The notes: generated by a model not told the origin, from the sequence alone. 64,000 bases of DNA from CAITNM01 sp021298215 (GCA_046309815.1 JBKCOJ010000007.1:62001-126000); one strand, 5' to 3'. Positions 33,335-42,799 are shown, counted from the first letter of the stretch. A program made the numbers and translations.

Positions 33335-34954
33335 ATGCTGGCACTTCAGAATTTAACACGACGTTTTGGTGGACGAGTTGTTTTAAATACCATCTCGTAT
33401 CGTTTTCCAGAAGTTGGATGCGTAGGGCTTGTGGGTGTGAATGGTTCAGGAAAGTCGACGCTTTTAAATATTTTGTGTGGCCTTGATGAGCCTGATGATG
33501 GAACGGTAACAAAGCCGCGCAACACAGTGATTGGGTATTTGCCGCAGGAGCCTAATCCGAATCCTCTCCCTACCCTTTTGGAAGAAGCGTTGAGTGGCGC
33601 TGAGCATGTGCTTGGCTTGCAAAAGCAATTAGAGGACGTACTCAAAGAAATGGAGCATTCCTATTCAGATGCGGTAGCGAAAAAATACGATGAAATCATG
33701 CATGAGCTGACGTATTTAGATGGATTTTCTATTGAATCGGAAGCGAAAGAATTGCTATGCGGTCTTGGATTTAGCACGGATGATTTTGGCAAAAACCCGA
33801 AAACATTGTCGGGTGGATGGCGCATGCGCCTTGAGCTGGTGCGCTTGTTTTTAAAGAAGCCAAACTTTTTGGTGCTAGACGAGCCTACCAACCATTTGGA
33901 TTTACCCAGCATGGAATGGGTGGAAAGATTTTTGAAAAGCTTTAAGGGATGCTTGGTATTTGTATCGCATGATCGCTCACTGATTAACCGGTTGGCGACC
34001 AATATTTTGCACCTGCATCATGGCGAAATTAATGCGTACGTAGGCAATTACGATAAGTTTTTAGAAGCTTATGAGCTGGAGCAAGAACAGATTCAAGCAC
34101 AGAAGCAGAATTTAGGGGCTAAAGCGCAGCAGGTGCAGCAATTCGTTGATCGTTTCAGAGCATCCGCTAGTAAGGCACGCCAAGTGCAAAGCCGCGTAAA
34201 AATGCTGCAAAAATTGTACGATGCGGATATGAATTTGAAAGTAGATGAGAAAAATCCACCGATGAGTGTAAAGTTGGTATGCGAACGCAAAAGTGGTCGT
34301 GTGGTGCTGCAGGCGAAAGATTTGTCGATTGGATATAGTCAACCTTTAGTTAAAAAGCTGAGCTTTAAAGTGGAGAGGCAGCAGCGACTAGCAATTGTTG
34401 GAGCGAATGGAATTGGAAAATCCACGCTGATTAAGACATTGCTTGGTATGGTGCCGAAGTTAGAGGGCACGGTTGAGCTGGGGCACGATGTAGACGTGGC
34501 ATATTTTGCGCAGGATCAACTTGATTATTTGATGCCGAAAGCCACGGTTCTTGAAAACATGATGCAGATTAATCAGCATCTGAGCATGGGTCAGGCTAGA
34601 GGAATGCTTGGAGCGTTTTTGTTTAAGGGCGATGATGTGTTTAAGCCGTTAAATGTACTTTCTGGAGGTGAGAAAAACCGCGTGGGGTTGTGTTGTTTGC
34701 TGGCCAAGAAAGCGAATACGATTATTTTGGATGAGCCTACTAATCACCTTGATATGCAGAGCATTGATATTTTGGCGGAGGCACTAAGTGCATTTGAAGG
34801 CACGGTTTTGTTTGTGAGTCATAACCGCAGTTTTATTGACGATGTGGCCACGCATATTTTGGGCCTTAATGCGAAGGGCCAAACATTGCTTGTAGAGGGT
34901 GATCTTGAGCGGTTTGAGGCGAAGGCTGCCCAGGTGGAATTTGGTTGGTGTTAG
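33335..34954 (+). CDS. ABC-F family ATPase (ribosome-associated type)
   Basis: The 539-residue soluble protein has two ABC domains. Walker A sites are GLVGVNGSGKST (about 33) and AIVGANGIGKST (about 353). The signatures are LSGGWRMRLEL and LSGGEKNRVGL, and the Walker B/D-loops are LVLDEPTNHLDL and IILDEPTNHLDM. A charged coiled-coil linker with KARQVQSRVKMLQKL separates the domains. There are no membrane segments. Members act on translation, by E-site binding or antibiotic protection. The sequence is closest in feel to the Uup/YbiT group rather than EttA, but the subfamily is unsure. Confidence 0.92.
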   Translation: MLALQNLTRRFGGRVVLNTISYRFPEVGCVGLVGVNGSGKSTLLNILCGLDEPDDGTVTKPRNTVIGYLPQEPNPNPLPTLLEEALSGAEHVLGLQKQLEDVLKEMEHSYSDAVAKKYDEIMHELTYLDGFSIESEAKELLCGLGFSTDDFGKNPKTLSGGWRMRLELVRLFLKKPNFLVLDEPTNHLDLPSMEWVERFLKSFKGCLVFVSHDRSLINRLATNILHLHHGEINAYVGNYDKFLEAYELEQEQIQAQKQNLGAKAQQVQQFVDRFRASASKARQVQSRVKMLQKLYDADMNLKVDEKNPPMSVKLVCERKSGRVVLQAKDLSIGYSQPLVKKLSFKVERQQRLAIVGANGIGKSTLIKTLLGMVPKLEGTVELGHDVDVAYFAQDQLDYLMPKATVLENMMQINQHLSMGQARGMLGAFLFKGDDVFKPLNVLSGGEKNRVGLCCLLAKKANTIILDEPTNHLDMQSIDILAEALSAFEGTVLFVSHNRSFIDDVATHILGLNAKGQTLLVEGDLERFEAKAAQVEFGWC

Positions 34955-35120
34955 GAGATTGCCGCAGCCCACGAAGGGCCTTCGCAAAGACGCTGCGTTA
35001 CCCAAGTCCAGGAAGTCTATTCACTTCGTTTGCCATCGTTTAGTTTTCCCAGCGAAGGCTAGGATCCAAAGCTGATTGATAGTATTCACTGGACCCCGCT
35101 ATCACGTAGCGGGGCGTCCA
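34955..35120. repeat. Palindromic repeats of two types in a gene-free gap
   Basis: The 212-bp gap holds GATTGCCGCAGCCCACGAAGGGCCTTCGCAAAGACG (a GATTGC…GCAATGACG-type element, decayed), a middle part with CCCAGCGAAGGCTAGGATCC, and CACTGGACCCCGCTATCACGTAGCGGGGCGTCC at about 35087, which is an intact hairpin. Confidence 0.7.
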
Positions 35121-35166
35121 TACAGGGTGCATTAGATCGTAGCGATCTACAACACCCGTTTATTAA

Positions 35167-35904
35167 TTAGACTCCATCAGATGAAGCAAGCTTGCTCGCA
35201 TCAGGAAGAGTATCATTTGGCTCCAGCTTTAATTCAGCTGAAACAAAATCGCTCGCAAACATATCAGGAAGAATATCAGTTGACCTCGGCAATTTTAATC
35301 GCGCTTCTGAAACAAAATCGCTCGCATCACACATATCATGAAGAGTGCCATTTGGCTCCAATAATTTTAATCGCGCTTCTTGGATAAACCATGCACCGCT
35401 ATTTTGTATGTGGATTCCTGGTGCTTCTATTGGAATTGGATAGACTGCTGGTTGGCCAATCTTTAGCTCATAGGGAAGAATAACTCTACCATCAACGTAG
35501 CTAAAAATATATTCGTCACCTACTGCACCAACGTGCACTGTATCAACGTACGATAAAAAGTAAATTTTATTATTTTGGGCATATACGGCTCCTCTTGGAG
35601 GGAAAGCTAGAGATTGAGCCGGCTCGCCTGCAAAAAATATTCTTGAGATTTCGCTACCTAAATGACAAAGGGGCTTAAAGTGAACGGAACGACCTACTTC
35701 TGGAGATGAAACTTTACATGCACTAATGCTTTCATTTTTTCCTGCAGAAAAATTAACATTTTTTCCACCAGATAAATCAGCAGGTAAACTAGCAGCTCTT
35801 GCTTCCTTAGCTCTTATTTCCTCAATAATTCCAAGCATTGTGTATTCAGCACATTTTAATTCACCTATGATTAATGTGCATAATATTAGGACAAATCGTT
35901 TCAT
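35167..35904 (-). CDS. Exported protein with C-terminal tandem repeats, unknown function
   Basis: The 245-residue product has a signal peptide (MKRFVLILCTLIIGELKCAE). The ATG at 35904 is certain by its GGAGG site eight bases upstream; the reading frame is open further upstream but without a site. The central domain (about 85-175) is beta-rich. The C-terminus consists of about three units of roughly 19-24 residues (EARLKL-x-x…LPDM-x-ASDFVS) encoded by tandem DNA repeats. Function unknown. Confidence 0.6.
   Translation of the reverse strand: MKRFVLILCTLIIGELKCAEYTMLGIIEEIRAKEARAASLPADLSGGKNVNFSAGKNESISACKVSSPEVGRSVHFKPLCHLGSEISRIFFAGEPAQSLAFPPRGAVYAQNNKIYFLSYVDTVHVGAVGDEYIFSYVDGRVILPYELKIGQPAVYPIPIEAPGIHIQNSGAWFIQEARLKLLEPNGTLHDMCDASDFVSEARLKLPRSTDILPDMFASDFVSAELKLEPNDTLPDASKLASSDGV
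35185..35395. repeat. Three imperfect tandem DNA repeats inside the 3' end of a gene
   Basis: Units of about 57, 69 and 72 bp share CTCGCA…ATATCA(G/T)GAAGA(G/A)T and AATTTTAATCGCGCTTCTGAA blocks. All length differences are multiples of three, so the frame of the host gene is kept. This indicates slippage or unequal crossing-over within the coding region. Confidence 0.75.
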
Positions 35905-36246
35905 TATTTTTTCCTCCAATTTTAATCGCTTAGTTAATGCTGCTATTCGTAATCGTTCTAACAAATATTTTTTAAGAAGACGAGAAGAAAAAATCGCAGA
36001 CTTAAAAATGCAAGAGCTTAACAAAAATTTAAAATAAAAATTATATATAGTTTTTCTATCATTTTCTACGTTAAATAACGACCTTGATTGACGTCACTTG
36101 AAAAACCTAGACTACTAAAAAATAAGACTATTTTAGAGGTAATCAAAGAAATATGGGCAATATTCAAGAATGCAGTTGCGTCAAAAATTTTTTGTTTTTC
36201 ACCTTTATTTAATTATTGGATTTGGTTCATTCGCTTAGCTTACTTG

Positions 36247-37080
36247 ATGAAAATGTTTATTTTTAGCTTAATCATTCTTTTATTTTCTCTAGCTGAAGGG
36301 CAATGTTCTTCAGGTTTACACGGTAATGAATCACAAAAAACGCGTCGGTTATATAGCTCAAAAGAGAATGAAACGCTTAACAAGACATCTACTCCCCTTT
36401 TTTCAAGGCTCTCGTCTAAGTCACAAGACGACATCTCATATAGTCCTTACATTGAAGTTTTTCCTGAGCACATCCCAACCATTAGTGTTGATGATTTTTT
36501 GCAACGATGCGCAACACAATTAGGAATTAGGGTGGATAATCCATCGAAATCAGTCTTTTTCTTGCCTTTAGGCTGTGATGAGGAACACATTGTCACTGTA
36601 AAATTACCCTCTCTCACTCACAGTGAAAGCGTGGAGACTTTTCGTGTTTATGATCCCAATGAAAAACTTATGCGAGGCCAAATCTTCTCTCCTAGCGATA
36701 AGGCAGAAGGAGGGACACGACAGGTTGGATTTTACTCAATTAATGGCAAAAGGGCCTTGTGCGCTAAGAAAAATCCAGAGGCACCTGGCCAAGAACGCGC
36801 TGTTGAGATATTGAACAAGCTTCTTTTCGAAGAAAATGATTTATCGTTAGTGCCAAAATCCATGACAATTTCTATGAACAATGAAATCTTTTTAATTTCT
36901 GAATATATAGAGGGTGAAACCTTAGAAGATGCCATGAATGAAAATTCCCAAAATTCTCATTACATGAAAGATTGCAAATTCAATACAAAATATTTTCAAC
37001 AGGCAATCCTTCTTTCTTTCCTGATTAATCCTGAAGATGGGCGTGCACAAAGCCTTATTTCTCGAATCAAAATTATTTGA
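36247..37080 (+). CDS. Exported kinase-like protein, 5' part of a gene broken by a palindromic insertion
   Basis: The 277-codon fragment has a signal peptide (MKMFIFSLIILLFSLAEGQC). Its kinase-like core parallels the intact relative at 45246: GTRQVGFYSINGKRALCAKK with NPEAPG, then FLISEYIEGETLEDAM and SFLINPEDGR, the counterpart of SMLVDPEDCRQEN in the paralogue. The frame ends at 37080 within a perfect inverted repeat. Deleting 20 bases between the two CGA codons at 37063 and 37083 restores …SLISREIRPGECQL… into the next reading frame. It could be a recent pseudogene, an assembly error or a split protein. Confidence 0.65.
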   Translation: MKMFIFSLIILLFSLAEGQCSSGLHGNESQKTRRLYSSKENETLNKTSTPLFSRLSSKSQDDISYSPYIEVFPEHIPTISVDDFLQRCATQLGIRVDNPSKSVFFLPLGCDEEHIVTVKLPSLTHSESVETFRVYDPNEKLMRGQIFSPSDKAEGGTRQVGFYSINGKRALCAKKNPEAPGQERAVEILNKLLFEENDLSLVPKSMTISMNNEIFLISEYIEGETLEDAMNENSQNSHYMKDCKFNTKYFQQAILLSFLINPEDGRAQSLISRIKII

Positions 37081-37095
37081 TTCGAGAAATAAGGC
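37052..37095. repeat. Perfect 20-bp inverted repeat with 4-base loop at a gene break
   Basis: The arms at 37052-37071 and 37076-37095 (opening GCCTTATTTCTCGAATC) are exact reverse complements around ATTA. No T-run follows, so it is not a terminator. Removing 20 bp leaves the shorter natural palindrome CTTATTTCTCGAGAAATAAG and an open frame, so the insert AATCAAAATTATTTGATT itself extended an existing palindrome. Confidence 0.9.
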
Positions 37096-38084
37096 CTGGT
37101 GAGTGCCAATTAATACTTATTGATAATGATCGCAGCTTAGGAGAGGAAAGTGTTCAATTTATTCACCCAACCGAAGGATTAGTAGAAACACGCGTTCATT
37201 GCGCACTACTGAGTTTTCATGAAATGCTTGGAAAAGAAGTACATCCAGAAATTCTTACGCGCTTTAATGACCTGACAAAAGACGACATATCTAAATTAAT
37301 GGGTTTATGGGCATTGGCATGCCGTTCTGAGGATATATATCAACGAAATCTACAAAGAGAACTTTCTCCTAGCGTTAAACAAAATAGCATTTTAGGAGTT
37401 GTTTACGATAGCAAACTTATCAAAAAGATTAAGAGAAAAATATTCGACATTAAAGAAGCGCTTCCTACTGAAGATTTTGGAGAAGTTCTTCACAGAATCG
37501 GCCCCGAGCTTGCTCATATTTATCAAATACCCACTAACGTTAGTGAAGATAATCCTGTTTATGTTAATTCTGATGTAGAGAAAAGTAGCACTGATAATGA
37601 GGATTGTGATTCCTTTTGTACCTTCGATATAAGAAATACTTTTTCAATTCAGCTCCAAGACCAAAGCAGTAGTTCTGATGATGAAATTAATGAGAAAAAG
37701 AAAACCCCGCGAGCCAGCGTAGTTTTATCTAAAGCCTCGAAAATTTTATCTCTCATTGATCCCGGCAGAAGCTTGGGGGGAGAAGCTCCGCCTAGCTCTT
37801 ATGTTCCACTACTTAATGGATATTTTAGCGCACCATCGCTAGGTAGTCCGCATGGCTCTTCCTCTCGCCAGCACAGCGTATCTCCTAGTACCAACAGTCC
37901 TTCCTCTAGCGTCCGCAGCTTATCTCCCAGTACCAAGAGTCCTTCCTTTAAAGAAAATAGTGGCCTCACCCCTTTTAATGTTGAGATAACTTATAAAGGT
38001 TCGGAGCAACGGCTATCCAGTCTTAGTGCTTGTAGCCCTACTATACGAAGAAAGTTTCCGCGTTTTGCAAATAACATGGAATAA
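37077..38084 (+). CDS. Kinase-like protein, 3' part of the broken gene, with Ser/Pro-rich tail
   Basis: The 335-codon frame opens with MIREIRPGECQLILIDNDRS. This supplies the missing metal-binding acid (IDND) of the kinase-like fold that starts in the preceding frame. The only start available is a TTG overlapping the upstream stop (TTGA), and there is no ribosome site. The C-terminal third is a low-complexity Ser/Pro tail (SVSPSTNSPSSSVRSLSPST). I therefore read 36247-38084 as one interrupted gene of about 605 codons. Confidence 0.6.
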   Translation: MIREIRPGECQLILIDNDRSLGEESVQFIHPTEGLVETRVHCALLSFHEMLGKEVHPEILTRFNDLTKDDISKLMGLWALACRSEDIYQRNLQRELSPSVKQNSILGVVYDSKLIKKIKRKIFDIKEALPTEDFGEVLHRIGPELAHIYQIPTNVSEDNPVYVNSDVEKSSTDNEDCDSFCTFDIRNTFSIQLQDQSSSSDDEINEKKKTPRASVVLSKASKILSLIDPGRSLGGEAPPSSYVPLLNGYFSAPSLGSPHGSSSRQHSVSPSTNSPSSSVRSLSPSTKSPSFKENSGLTPFNVEITYKGSEQRLSSLSACSPTIRRKFPRFANNME

Positions 38085-38089
38085 GAAAT

Positions 38090-38794
38090 CTATTTTTCCT
38101 GGTGTGGGCCAAAATGAATACCGGTATACCTATACATATGGCAATACATATAACGGGCATAACGCTCAGATTCAGTAAGTGGTTCAATGAAAATATATTC
38201 CATAAGTGATCCAACCATTTGATCAAGGTCTTCTTCACTTACCAATCGAGGCTGGCAATTTAAAATAATTGCTGTTTTTTCTCCCTCATTTTCCTTTTTA
38301 AAAATATACTCATCTTTATTTTTAAGGAGAATTTCAGTTTCAAGAATAAGCATGGCATTCAAAATTTTTCGCGAGATATGCACTGAGGGACTAATCAATC
38401 TCTTCATAATAACAGCGGCAAGCTGTTGACGCTGTTTTTCTGTTAGAAAATATTCGTCACTATCTACTTTTTTACGGTTTAAAAAATGTAAAGCAATTTG
38501 CTGTTGCTCTGTCTGTGTCACATAATGTTCTCCAATACCTTGTAATAAAATAGAAATTGTGTGGATGCAGCTAATATCTATAGGTTTCTTACACGAAAAA
38601 TGAAGTTGCTGTAATAAAGATGCGTGAGATTTAGACTCAAGGTTTTCACCAATCAAAACTCCATATGCCGCTTTAAATTGTTGTTCACTAGGAGCTTGTG
38701 CTTCGTCGATACTAACATATTGGAAGTCACCATCATCAGAAGAGAAAATTTTGTTGAAAAAGACCACACACATAAAAATTAAAAAAGTATTCAT
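38090..38794 (-). CDS. Exported helical protein of unknown function
   Basis: The 234-residue product has a signal-like N-terminus (MNTFLIFMCVVFFNKIFS). It is mainly helical with acidic, Gln-rich stretches (QTEQQQIALHFLNRK, LTEKQRQQLAAVIMKRL). The end is Tyr/His-rich (YARYMYCHMYRYTGIH). No family is recognised. It is convergent with the broken kinase-like gene, leaving five bases between the two stops. Confidence 0.5.
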   Translation of the reverse strand: MNTFLIFMCVVFFNKIFSSDDGDFQYVSIDEAQAPSEQQFKAAYGVLIGENLESKSHASLLQQLHFSCKKPIDISCIHTISILLQGIGEHYVTQTEQQQIALHFLNRKKVDSDEYFLTEKQRQQLAAVIMKRLISPSVHISRKILNAMLILETEILLKNKDEYIFKKENEGEKTAIILNCQPRLVSEEDLDQMVGSLMEYIFIEPLTESERYARYMYCHMYRYTGIHFGPHQEK

Positions 38795-38933
38795 CTAAAT
38801 TCATTTTTTGAGGAAGCTTTTTTAATGTTTGCAAAAATCATTCCAGTGAACAATGTATAACCAGAGGAGAAAAGTTAGGTAATTTTTGCTTGATTATGCT
38901 AAGGTTATCTTACTAATTATCAACTTTTTAAGA

Positions 38934-39590
38934 ATGAAATCCCTTCTTACAAAAATTTTACGACATGCTTTTGTACAGAGTTTCATTGCGCTAATTATCT
39001 CTTCTTATATACGGCTTGTGTTTGTAACGGGGAACTGGACATTTAAAAATGCACACGTGATAGACATGTATGTAAAGCAGGGAAAGCCATTCATCGCATC
39101 CTTTTGGCATGGGCATTTACTTATGGTGGCGTGTATTTGGCAGCAAAAAATGCCAGCGTATGTTTTAATTTCTAACCACCGTGATGGAAAAATTATTTCC
39201 AAAACCATGCGGCATTTTGACATTAACACCATTGTTGGATCAACTAATAAGCAAGGATTTGAGGCAGCACGGCAAATACTGCAAGCTTTAAAGAAAAATT
39301 CCATGGTTGCCATCACACCAGATGGACCAAGAGGCCCAAGAGAGCAAGTTTCAGATGGAATTTTGCAAATGGCAAAGCTAGCGCAAGTGGATATTATTCC
39401 GATAGCCTATAGCTGCAAACCAATGAAACGCTTGCGTACGTGGGATCAATTTCGGATTGCGCGACCATTTTGCAAGGGCGTGTTTGTGATAGGAAAGCCA
39501 ATTCAGCCATCTAAGGATATTGAGAAATTACGGCATGATTTGCAGCATGCCATGGATGACGTGGTAAAAGAAGCGGACGTAGCCATTTAA
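38934..39590 (+). CDS. Lysophospholipid acyltransferase-like protein (DUF374 family)
   Basis: The 218-residue inner-membrane protein has one N-terminal hydrophobic helix. ASFWHGHLLMVACIW gives the family's His motif, LISNHRDGKIISKTMRHF the S-x-x-x-DG motif and ITPDGPRGPREQVSDG the substrate loop. DUF374 proteins, including LpxJ of Helicobacter/Campylobacter, are late acyltransferases of lipid A. A lipid A acyltransferase role is therefore probable but not proven. The ATG at 38934 is preferred over the in-frame upstream start at 38886, which adds 16 residues. Confidence 0.85.
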   Translation: MKSLLTKILRHAFVQSFIALIISSYIRLVFVTGNWTFKNAHVIDMYVKQGKPFIASFWHGHLLMVACIWQQKMPAYVLISNHRDGKIISKTMRHFDINTIVGSTNKQGFEAARQILQALKKNSMVAITPDGPRGPREQVSDGILQMAKLAQVDIIPIAYSCKPMKRLRTWDQFRIARPFCKGVFVIGKPIQPSKDIEKLRHDLQHAMDDVVKEADVAI

Positions 39591-39668
39591 CTAATAAACA
39601 TCGATTAATTATTTCTTTAAGGTCTTTCTTTAAAATTTATTTAGCCCCCTTACAAAGCAACGCACCAA

Positions 39669-41783
39669 ATGAATCGTATTCCTTTCGGCATGCTTTTTAT
39701 TTTTTCTTTCTTGCAAGCATCAATTCCCAATGATCCCTTTCTAGAATATCAAAAATATTTAAGCCGTATGGGAGCGTGCTCTGAAATTCCGAATCTCCCC
39801 CTCCTTTTAAAAATCACGCGACAACAGGTGCAAGGAATTAGTGAAGAAGACTATGAATTTTTAAAAGGAACCTCCGGTTTCGTAGCACCTGGTGCGCAGT
39901 GGGCGCATCACGCTGGTGTATTAGGCCAATGTTCAAAGGTTCTTTTATTGGAAGATTCGGGCATTAATCATGCAGATATGCAAAGAATTGTTGAGAAAAA
40001 TTCTTTAAAAACACCCATTTCCAATCATGCTGAAAGCTCTGATCATGGATCAGCAATGGTAAGTTTAATTCATGCAATTGCACCGCAAGCAAAAATATAT
40101 GTTGTGCCGACGAATGAAGTAGGCACCTCTTTTATAGCTTCATGCATTATTAATGCTTCATTTGGAAGTAGCCAATCCGAAGGGTTTATAAATCATTTTA
40201 ATGACATAACAGCATCAGCAGGTGTCCTTATTGTAAAAAGTGCGGGAAATCATCAACAAGATTTGTCAACACATCCTTATACAAAAAACTGTGATAGGTT
40301 ACTCCCTTTTACAATTTTTGCTGGCAATCTCGGTCAAGATTATAAAGCGAGAATATCTTCTGGATTTCCAGGAAAAAACCCAAAAATCCAGAAAAGTTTT
40401 TTATGGACGGTGGGTGAGGATATACTAGGAGCCACTGGTCCTGATGGCTCTACTCAATACGCACCCATAAGCGGAACTTCTTGTTCCGCCGCAATTATAT
40501 CAGGAGCTGCCAGCTTATTCCCTTCTTTAACTGCAGCCGAAAAAAGAGAGGTCCTTTTGGAATCCGCTGATCGTGATATTTTTCAAGAGTTCGGTTCAGG
40601 CTATGAGGTTATTCATATACCTGATCCAATCCTTACCTACTATCGCCAGCAATCACAAATAGAAAGAGGTGTTGATTCTTTGGATGCTTTATCGATCGAG
40701 CATGTACCCTCCATTACTTACGATAAGAAGCTGTGGGGTATGGGTATTTTAAATATTAGAAATGCGCTGTTGTATCAAGGATTAAAAATAGCTTTTCCAG
40801 AGATGAAACCTGCTGCACTGCGTAACTGCATGTTAAAACTTATCAACAGAAAAGAACAAGTAAAAGCTACTATCATTCAAAATGCTTTTCGCAAGCATCA
40901 GCATTTTAATAAACAGCAAGCGGATGGATTTGAAAAAATTTATGTGCATAAGGGAATAATGATAAATACATCTCTTAAACGAAGAACTTTTGATGAGGTG
41001 CCCCCTATAAGGCCTTTCGGCATCCCTCCTTCTGTACGAGAACTAACAAATGATGAACGTCTTGAAAGGCTCAGCATTATTCTGCCAGAACCACCAACAA
41101 GAATAAATAAAGTAAAGACAGCTTTCCCTTTTCAAATTACGGATCATCAATGGAAAGCATGTAAGGCGCCTAGATGCTCCTCCGAAAAATTGAAAGCTTT
41201 TATTGAAGCACGATCGTATGATGTGGAAAAAACTTTTAATGCTTTTTTTTGGGATGAGCTTCTTGTCATAATACGTTCAGATCCAGCCTGGGCGGCTGAT
41301 ATGATCTTTCAAAACTATCATGAATTATTACGCTCTTTCAGCGCAAATAAAGTTATCACCATCGGTCGGAATTGGGTAGATGAATTGGGCCCTCATTACA
41401 TTAGTAAAATTTTTCATTCCTCAACGACGATTATTGGCTTAATTCATGATGGAATACGTAATAAAGATCTGGTAGAAAAATCCCGTTTGTTTGCATTTTC
41501 AATGCATTTATATGAAAAAATTTTGAATGAAGGACTGATGACAGACAAGATAAAATCAGCAATCTTAGCTTTACTAAAAGATACTAAGGAAGAGATAGAT
41601 CAACGTTTTTTTTCTTTCATGAAAAAGCACCATCTACTGCTGCATTGGTTTAATGCTTTTATCGTTGAAGAGAATGTGGAAACGGATATGCTGGAAGTGC
41701 ACGCACGGCAATTCAGAGGAATCGATTTATTTAGCGATGCGGAGCGAAAAATGTTTCGAATTTCAATAGTCGGAGAACAATAA
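39669..41783 (+). CDS. Exported subtilisin-like (S8) protease with large C-terminal extension
   Basis: The 704-residue protein has a signal peptide (MNRIPFGMLFIFSFLQAS). The S8 triad is visible: Asp96 (VLLLEDSGIN), His126 (SSDHGSAM) and Ser271 (ISGTSCSAAIISGAA). Asn194 in VKSAGNH is the oxyanion residue. Spacing between motifs is compact, and the loop between Ser and Asn contains an insertion. At about 398-410, KATIIQNAFRKH resembles an IQ (calmodulin-binding) motif. The C-terminal 300 residues are helical and unrecognised. A secreted protease acting on host proteins is an inference. Confidence 0.85.
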   Translation: MNRIPFGMLFIFSFLQASIPNDPFLEYQKYLSRMGACSEIPNLPLLLKITRQQVQGISEEDYEFLKGTSGFVAPGAQWAHHAGVLGQCSKVLLLEDSGINHADMQRIVEKNSLKTPISNHAESSDHGSAMVSLIHAIAPQAKIYVVPTNEVGTSFIASCIINASFGSSQSEGFINHFNDITASAGVLIVKSAGNHQQDLSTHPYTKNCDRLLPFTIFAGNLGQDYKARISSGFPGKNPKIQKSFLWTVGEDILGATGPDGSTQYAPISGTSCSAAIISGAASLFPSLTAAEKREVLLESADRDIFQEFGSGYEVIHIPDPILTYYRQQSQIERGVDSLDALSIEHVPSITYDKKLWGMGILNIRNALLYQGLKIAFPEMKPAALRNCMLKLINRKEQVKATIIQNAFRKHQHFNKQQADGFEKIYVHKGIMINTSLKRRTFDEVPPIRPFGIPPSVRELTNDERLERLSIILPEPPTRINKVKTAFPFQITDHQWKACKAPRCSSEKLKAFIEARSYDVEKTFNAFFWDELLVIIRSDPAWAADMIFQNYHELLRSFSANKVITIGRNWVDELGPHYISKIFHSSTTIIGLIHDGIRNKDLVEKSRLFAFSMHLYEKILNEGLMTDKIKSAILALLKDTKEEIDQRFFSFMKKHHLLLHWFNAFIVEENVETDMLEVHARQFRGIDLFSDAERKMFRISIVGEQ

Positions 41784-41791
41784 ATAATATC

Positions 41792-42799
41792 ATGAAAATT
41801 GCCTTCTTTGATTCAAAACCTTATGTTCAAAAAATCTTTGAAGATGCTAATCAGGGGAAACATGATTTGCGCTTTTTTCCTGTTAAACTTACGCACGAAA
41901 CGGTTGAGTTAGCTAAAGGATTTGAAAGCATTTGCGTGTTTGTAAATGACTATTTAAATGCAGCTGTTCTTGAAAGCTTAAGTAATTTAGGAGTAAGACT
42001 TATTGCTTTAAGGTGCAAGGGCAGCGATAATCTTGATCTTAAAGCTTGCAAAACGCATGGCTTAGAGGCAGTTAGAGTTCCTCATTATTCACCACATGCT
42101 GTAGCTGAGCATGCGGTCGCCCTTATGCTTACTCTTAATCGTCATACCCATAAGGCATACAATCGGATTCATGAGGGAAATTTTTCTTTAGATGATTTAG
42201 TGGGCTTTGATATGCATGGGAAAACCGTAGGTGTTATTGGAGCAGGTGATATTGGTAAGATTCTTATAAAAATTATGCTTGGTTTTGGATGTACTATTTT
42301 GGTTTATGATTTGGTTGATAAAGCAGGGGAACTAAAAGATTTTGCACCTGATAAGCTTAAGCTTGTGGATTTAGATACTCTTTACGCTAACGCTGATATT
42401 ATTTCTTTGCATATTCCTTTAACAGATGAAAATCATCATCTTATTAATGCAGCTGCCATTGCAAAAATGAAAGATGGGGTGATGATCATTAATACAAGTC
42501 GAGGCGGATTAATTGATACTCAAGCGCTTATTGCAGGAATTAAGTCTAAAAAAATCGGCCATGTTGGTCTGGATGTTTATGAGCACGAAGCTAAGTATTT
42601 TTTCGAAGATTTTTCAAATTCTGTCATCACGGATGATGAGCTAGCACGATTAATTGCTTTTCCAAACGTTTTAATTACAAGTCACCAGGCATTTTTAACA
42701 AATGAGGCCTTAAGAGATATTGCACAAACAACGCTGCTGAGTATTACAGAATTTGAGCAGGGCAAGCGCGGTAGTGAGCTCTCTTTTGGGATACGCTGA
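41792..42799 (+). CDS. D-lactate dehydrogenase / D-2-hydroxyacid dehydrogenase
   Basis: The 335-residue NAD enzyme reduces pyruvate to D-lactate in the family. VGVIGAGDIGKILIKIMLGF is the Rossmann motif. The catalytic Arg (INTSRGGLIDTQAL), Glu (LDVYEHEAKYFFED, the D-LDH-type loop) and His (ITSHQAFLTNEAL) are all present. YSPHAVAEHAVALMLTLNR also fits LdhA. It begins eight bases after the subtilase stop, but no functional tie is evident. Confidence 0.93.
   Translation: MKIAFFDSKPYVQKIFEDANQGKHDLRFFPVKLTHETVELAKGFESICVFVNDYLNAAVLESLSNLGVRLIALRCKGSDNLDLKACKTHGLEAVRVPHYSPHAVAEHAVALMLTLNRHTHKAYNRIHEGNFSLDDLVGFDMHGKTVGVIGAGDIGKILIKIMLGFGCTILVYDLVDKAGELKDFAPDKLKLVDLDTLYANADIISLHIPLTDENHHLINAAAIAKMKDGVMIINTSRGGLIDTQALIAGIKSKKIGHVGLDVYEHEAKYFFEDFSNSVITDDELARLIAFPNVLITSHQAFLTNEALRDIAQTTLLSITEFEQGKRGSELSFGIR

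Noticed and set aside
35181..35387. Plus-strand open frame across the tandem repeats
   Set aside because: It is the complement of a well-supported minus-strand gene and is open only because of the repeat structure.
37052..37095. Hairpin as a Rho-independent terminator
   Set aside because: It has no T-run on either side and lies inside coding sequence; it explains the frame break better.
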